Source of the DNA: Bacteroidota bacterium
Lineage (GTDB): Bacteria; Bacteroidota; Bacteroidia; Flavobacteriales_F; PHOS-HE28
DNA: 36,460 nucleotides
Direction: 5' to 3'
NCBI GenBank assembly: GCA_018266475.1
Contig: JAFEAI010000004.1
Coordinates: forward strand, 1 to 36,460
In this document: positions 33,003 to 36,460 of the stretch, piece by piece
Layout: every line of letters begins with the position of its first letter
Numbering within the stretch: position 1 is the stretch's first letter
Program-made: the position numbers and the translations under genes
The notes under the pieces: model-generated
The model's input: the letters and a program-made list of their open reading frames with translations, nothing else
Told to the model about the DNA's origin: nothing
The model's database searches: none

Positions 33003-35459
33003 GTGCCCATCTACGCCGACATCATTCTTCCCCTGGCCGTTCCGGGCACCTTCACCTACGAAGTGCCGGAGCACCTGGTTTCCCGTGCCCGGCCGGGCGT
33101 GCGGGCCGTGGTGTCCTTCGGAAAAAGCGGCAAGCTGTACAGCGGACTGGTGCTGCGGTGCCATGGAACCCTCCCGCCGGGCATGCAGCCCAGGCCGCTC
33201 GGGGAGATCCTGGACGACGCCCCCGTGGCCGCGCCGGAGCAACTGGCCTTGTGGCAGGCCATCAGCGACCACTACCTGTGTACCCTTGGCGAGGTAATGC
33301 TGGCCGCCATGCCCTCCGCGCTGGTGCTCACCAGCAGCACGCGCTTAGTGGCGGCGCCGGACACCTCCCCGGCATGGACCGGCGACAACCGGCGGAACAT
33401 CCTGCTGGACGTGCTGGAGCGCAAGCACGAGCTCACCTTGGAGGAAGCCGGCAAGCTCATCGGGCTGAAAGACCCCATGCCGGTGATCCGCAAGCTGCTT
33501 GCCGACGGCGCACTGCAGGTAGCGCAGGAACTGGAAGCGGACTGGAAGCCGCGCATGCAGCAATACGTGGTGGCCGGCCCGCAGGCACAGGGTGAAACGG
33601 CACTGCACCACTGGTTCGACGAGCTGGAGCGGGCACCGAAGCAGCTGCACCTGCTGATGCGGTACATCGAGCTGAGCCGCTGCTTGGGCGACGACCCGCG
33701 CGAAGTGCGGCGCGAGGAACTGCTCAAGCGCAGCGGCACCACCGCGGCCGAGCTCAAGCGCCTGTGCGAAAAGGGCGTGTTCGCCATCGAGGAGCGCCCT
33801 GCCGGGATCCCTTCGGCCACTGCGGCCGCCAAGGCTTCACCGGCCCTCTCGGCCGCGCAGCAGCAGGCCCTCCATGAGGTGCGGGCGGGCTTTGCCGCCA
33901 AAAGCACCGTGCTGCTGCACGGCGTTACCGCCTCGGGCAAGACCGAACTGTACATGGAACTGGTGCAGGAAGTGGGGGCACGCGGCGGCCAAGTGCTGTA
34001 CCTGCTGCCGGAGATCGCCCTCACCACGCAGATCATCGCACGGCTACGTGCCCGCTTCGGCCCGGGCGTGGCCGTGTTCCACTCGCGGCTCAGCCAGCGC
34101 GAACGCACCGACCTGTGGATGCGCATGCTGGCCAACCCCGCCGCGCACCCCGTGGTGGTGGGCGCACGCTCGGCGCTCTTCCTGCCCTTCAGCAAGCTGG
34201 AGCTTGTGATCGTGGACGAGGAGCACGACCCCAGCTACAAGCAGCACGACCCCGCCCCGCGCTACAACGCGCGCGACATGGCCCTGGTGCTGGCCGGGCT
34301 GCACGGCGCCAAAACCCTGCTGGGCAGCGCCACCCCCGGCATGGAAAGCCTCTTCAACGCGCGCAACGGAAAATACGGCTATGCCGCCCTGCGCGTGCGC
34401 TACGGCGATGCCAAGCTGCCCGCCATCGTAAAGGTGGACCTGGCCGACCAGCTGAAGCGCAGGAAAATGCGCGGCAGCTTCTCCGAACCCCTCACCGAAG
34501 CGCTGCAGCAGGCCCTGGCGCGCAAGGAGCAGGCCATCATCTTCCAGAACCGGCGCGGCTACGTGCCCGCATGGCAGTGCGACACCTGCGGATGGATCCC
34601 CGAGTGCGCCCACTGCGACGTGAGCCTCACCTACCACAAGCAGGACCACAGCCTGCGCTGCCACTACTGCGGCCGCCGCTACGAGCCGCCCGTGCGCTGC
34701 GCCGCCTGCGGCAGCAACCGCCTCCGCATGGTGGGCCTGGGCACCGAAAAGGTGGAGGAGGAACTGGCCCTGTTGCTGCCCGAGGCCAAGGTGGCCCGCA
34801 TGGACCAGGACACCACGCGCGGCAAGCACGGCCTGCAACGCCTGCTGGACCGCTTCGGGCAAGGCGACATAGACATCCTTGTGGGCACCCAGATGGTCAC
34901 CAAGGGGCTCGACTTTCAGCAGGTCACCGTAGTGGGCATCCTGAATGCCGACAGCCTGATGCGCTTTCCCGACCTGCGCGCCCACGAACGCGCCTTCCAG
35001 CTGATGGCCCAGGTGGCGGGCCGCAGCGGCCGCAAGAGCGACCCCGGCACCGTGTACATCCAGGCGCGCGACATCCACCACCCCATCATCGACCTGGTGG
35101 CGCACCACGACGTGGACGGCATGTACGCCCGCGAGCTGCCCCTGCGGCAGGCCCACGGCTATCCGCCCTTCAGCCGCCTGGTGCGCCTAGTGCTGCGCCA
35201 CCGCGACCAGGGCCAGGTGCAGGAAACCGCCCAAATGCTGGCAGACCACCTGCGCACCGCCTGGGCCGACCGCGTGCTGGGGCCCGAGCCGCCCACGGTG
35301 GCCCGCGTGCGCGACAAGCACCTGCGCGTGATCCTGCTCAAGCTGGCCCGCGCCCACTACCGCCCTGAAAAGGAATTCCTGCGCGAAACCATCGACCGGC
35401 TTTTTGCCGAAAAGCCGCACCGCGCCGTGCAGCTGCAGATCGACGTGGACCCGATGTAG
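33003..35459 (+). CDS. priA: Primosomal protein N' (replication restart helicase PriA)
   Basis: An 818-residue superfamily 2 DNA helicase that recognises stalled replication forks and reloads the replisome. The N-terminal DNA-binding domain begins YADIILPLAVPGTFTYEVP. The helicase core has Walker A GVTASGKTELY near residue 307, the DEEHD box in LVIVDEEHDPSYKQHD, and GSATPGMESL. The zinc region lies at about residues 525-575, with CDTCGWIPECAHCD, CHYCGRRY and CAACGS giving eight Cys for two zinc ions. GTQMVTKGLDFQQV and GRSGR complete helicase motifs V and VI. Start choice: a TTG at 32991 lies within the -7 element, so I use the GTG at 33003, which begins VPIYADII. It is divergent from the lipoprotein gene. 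Confidence 0.96.
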   Translation: MPIYADIILPLAVPGTFTYEVPEHLVSRARPGVRAVVSFGKSGKLYSGLVLRCHGTLPPGMQPRPLGEILDDAPVAAPEQLALWQAISDHYLCTLGEVMLAAMPSALVLTSSTRLVAAPDTSPAWTGDNRRNILLDVLERKHELTLEEAGKLIGLKDPMPVIRKLLADGALQVAQELEADWKPRMQQYVVAGPQAQGETALHHWFDELERAPKQLHLLMRYIELSRCLGDDPREVRREELLKRSGTTAAELKRLCEKGVFAIEERPAGIPSATAAAKASPALSAAQQQALHEVRAGFAAKSTVLLHGVTASGKTELYMELVQEVGARGGQVLYLLPEIALTTQIIARLRARFGPGVAVFHSRLSQRERTDLWMRMLANPAAHPVVVGARSALFLPFSKLELVIVDEEHDPSYKQHDPAPRYNARDMALVLAGLHGAKTLLGSATPGMESLFNARNGKYGYAALRVRYGDAKLPAIVKVDLADQLKRRKMRGSFSEPLTEALQQALARKEQAIIFQNRRGYVPAWQCDTCGWIPECAHCDVSLTYHKQDHSLRCHYCGRRYEPPVRCAACGSNRLRMVGLGTEKVEEELALLLPEAKVARMDQDTTRGKHGLQRLLDRFGQGDIDILVGTQMVTKGLDFQQVTVVGILNADSLMRFPDLRAHERAFQLMAQVAGRSGRKSDPGTVYIQARDIHHPIIDLVAHHDVDGMYARELPLRQAHGYPPFSRLVRLVLRHRDQGQVQETAQMLADHLRTAWADRVLGPEPPTVARVRDKHLRVILLKLARAHYRPEKEFLRETIDRLFAEKPHRAVQLQIDVDPM

Positions 35460-35769
35460 CCCCGCTCCATGAATTGTTGGCGCAGATCTGCGATCCGTGC
35501 CATTGTCCATTGTTGGCGCGGATCTGCGATCCGTGCCATTATTCTTTACATTGTTGGCGCGGATCTGCGATCCGTGCCATTATTATTTACAATTGCTGGC
35601 GCGGATCTGCGATCCGTGCCATTGCCCTCGATGAGGCCCTATACCATTATGACCAACAATAAGTGCGATTCCAGCTTCGCACCATTCCGACCATTTGCTT
35701 GTACACACTGCATTTACCACTGTAGGCATTCAAATCGTCCATTGGACTGACCTGCATGTCACACTGGGA
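35460..35769. other. Intergenic region with short palindromic repeats, no gene seen
   Basis: Between the convergent priA and RluA-family genes. It holds the four repeats at 35474-35623 and then about 140 bp with no recognisable feature. Frames across the repeats give peptides such as GADLRSVPL, a known sign of translated repeats rather than a gene. Confidence 0.6.
35474..35623. repeat. Four interspersed palindromic repeats of about 30 bp
   Basis: Copies begin at 35474, 35510, 35551 and 35593. Each contains CGGATC-TGC-GATCCG (AGATC in the first), flanked by TTGTTGGCG and TGCCATT; including a G.T pair the stem is 9 bp. The spacers are only 6-12 bp and AT-rich, so it is not a CRISPR array. It may double as a bidirectional terminator. 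Confidence 0.85.
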
Positions 35770-36429
35770 TTACTTGCCGGCAGAAGGATCCATCAGCTTG
35801 GCCCAAATGCCGCCGCCGGGCGGTGCCGCCTCCGCCAGCACTTCCGCGCCGGTAGCGGGGTGGGCAAACCGCAGGCGCCATGCGTGCAGGGCGATGCTGC
35901 GGTCCTTTTCGCCGCGGCGCGCGCAGTATTTCACATCCCCCTTGATCGGGTGGCCCGCTGCGGCCAGCTGCGCCCTTATCTGGTGGAACGCGCCGCCCTC
36001 CGGCCTCACCTCCAGCAGGCTGTAGCGGTCGCCCTGTGTCCGCACCCGGTAACGCACCCGCACCGCATGCCCCTCTCCTGCTGCGGCCACCGTCGCTTTG
36101 CGCGTGCCGCCTGCATGCACCAACCGGTGCTCCAAGGTTCCCTCCTGCTCCAACCGCCCCTCCACCACGGCCAAATAGACCTTCTCCACCTGCCGCTCGC
36201 GGAACAGGGTATCCATGCCGCGCAACGCAGCTGCGGACCGTGTGAACACCACCAACCCGCCCACGGGCCTGTCCAGGCGGTGGGGCGAGCCGATGTGCTC
36301 CCCCGGAAAAGCCGCCTGCACCCGTTGCAGCAGGCTTTCATCGCCGCTGCGATCAGGTTGCACCGCAACGCCCGGCGGCTTGTTCACCACCACCAACTGC
36401 GCATCTGCGTACACCACGTCCAGCTCCAT
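35770..36429 (-). CDS. RluA-family RNA pseudouridine synthase
   Basis: A 219-residue pseudouridine synthase of the RluA family, converting a uridine in rRNA or tRNA to pseudouridine. The start is VVYADAQLVVVNKPPGVAVQPD. The catalytic motif is SPHRLDRPVGGLVVFTRS, with the nucleophilic Asp in HRLD; the usual Ser of the SGL that follows is Gly here. The C-terminal part holds LEVRPEGGAFHQIRAQLAAAGHPIKGDVKY, the conserved H-Q-I-R block. It lacks an N-terminal S4 domain, as in short RluA/RluC-like Bacteroidota proteins. The ATG at 36429 gives a complete protein. The target uridine cannot be deduced. Confidence 0.92.
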   Translation of the reverse strand: MELDVVYADAQLVVVNKPPGVAVQPDRSGDESLLQRVQAAFPGEHIGSPHRLDRPVGGLVVFTRSAAALRGMDTLFRERQVEKVYLAVVEGRLEQEGTLEHRLVHAGGTRKATVAAAGEGHAVRVRYRVRTQGDRYSLLEVRPEGGAFHQIRAQLAAAGHPIKGDVKYCARRGEKDRSIALHAWRLRFAHPATGAEVLAEAAPPGGGIWAKLMDPSAGK

Positions 36430-36460
36430 CGGCGATCACTTGTTCCGTGCATTCAACCCG

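Noticed and set aside
35474-35623. CRISPR array
   Set aside because: Spacers are only 6-12 bp, similar to each other and AT-rich; repeats are palindromic and no cas gene is near.
35469-35750. A 93-residue protein made of repeated RSAIRAI-type peptides
   Set aside because: It is the translation of palindromic repeats; other frames of the same repeats are equally open.

Overview
The window looks like a chromosomal segment of a GC-rich member of the Bacteroidota, most likely a Flavobacteriales-type lineage. Three lines of evidence support this. Genes are preceded by the Bacteroidota -7 promoter element (TAnnTTTG), for example at 11371, 14498, 18087 and 20878. Type IX secretion parts are present: a plug-family lipoprotein at 9572 and two secreted proteins with type IX-like C-terminal domains at 3902 and 20922. 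SiaB/SiaC, DUF1573, DivIC-type and short Smr proteins also fit that phylum. The exact lineage is inference.

Layout. 23-3868: two tandem POT-family peptide transporters and a secreted thioredoxin-fold protein. 3902-5981: a secreted cyanophycinase-family (S51) peptidase divergent from a deiodinase-fold protein whose catalytic Cys/Sec position is Asn. 6106-7122: two tandem DUF1573 paralogues. 7355-8917: citrate synthase and a tiny membrane protein. 8972-9533: tRNA-Ser(CGA) followed by a tandem array with a 159-bp period; each unit starts with a copy of the tRNA 3' end and carries a multi-arm fold with compensatory base changes. This is the most unusual structure in the window and recalls the rtT repeats behind E. 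coli tyrT. 9572-13430: T9SS plug protein, ApaG, P5C dehydrogenase (PruA), DivIC/FtsB-like protein. 13470-14479 (minus): SlyD-type FKBP isomerase and an Fe-S type Rrf2 regulator. 14670-17948: a single-chain methylmalonyl-CoA mutase (small-subunit-like + large subunit + B12 domain) with an in-frame palindromic repeat insertion in the linker. 18132-20828: a HipB-HipA toxin-antitoxin pair behind an AT-rich operator region, followed tightly by a small Smr protein and a DUF218 membrane protein. 20922-22583: secreted PA-domain T9SS cargo. 22584-23066: no gene, two strong hairpins. 23067-24607: a 53-residue protein, YajQ and an FNR-like reductase. 24795-26733 (minus): a small membrane protein, a ZIP transporter and a methyltransferase. 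26734-27360: a palindrome-rich intergenic region with long inverted flanks. 27361-28327: SiaB-like kinase and SiaC-like phosphoprotein. 28349-32829 (minus): a large ABCG-type half transporter with an N-terminal TerB-like region, then a small secreted protein and a lipoprotein. 33003-35459: PriA. 35474-35623: four short palindromic repeats. 35770-36429 (minus): an RluA-family pseudouridine synthase.

Most of the window is housekeeping: the TCA cycle entry enzyme, proline and propionate catabolism, replication restart, cell division and RNA modification. Citrate synthase, PruA and methylmalonyl-CoA mutase together with two peptide transporters fit an organism that lives on peptides and amino acids. 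The accessory and unusual parts are the tRNA-linked array, the HipBA operon, the SiaBC pair and several families of palindromic repeats.
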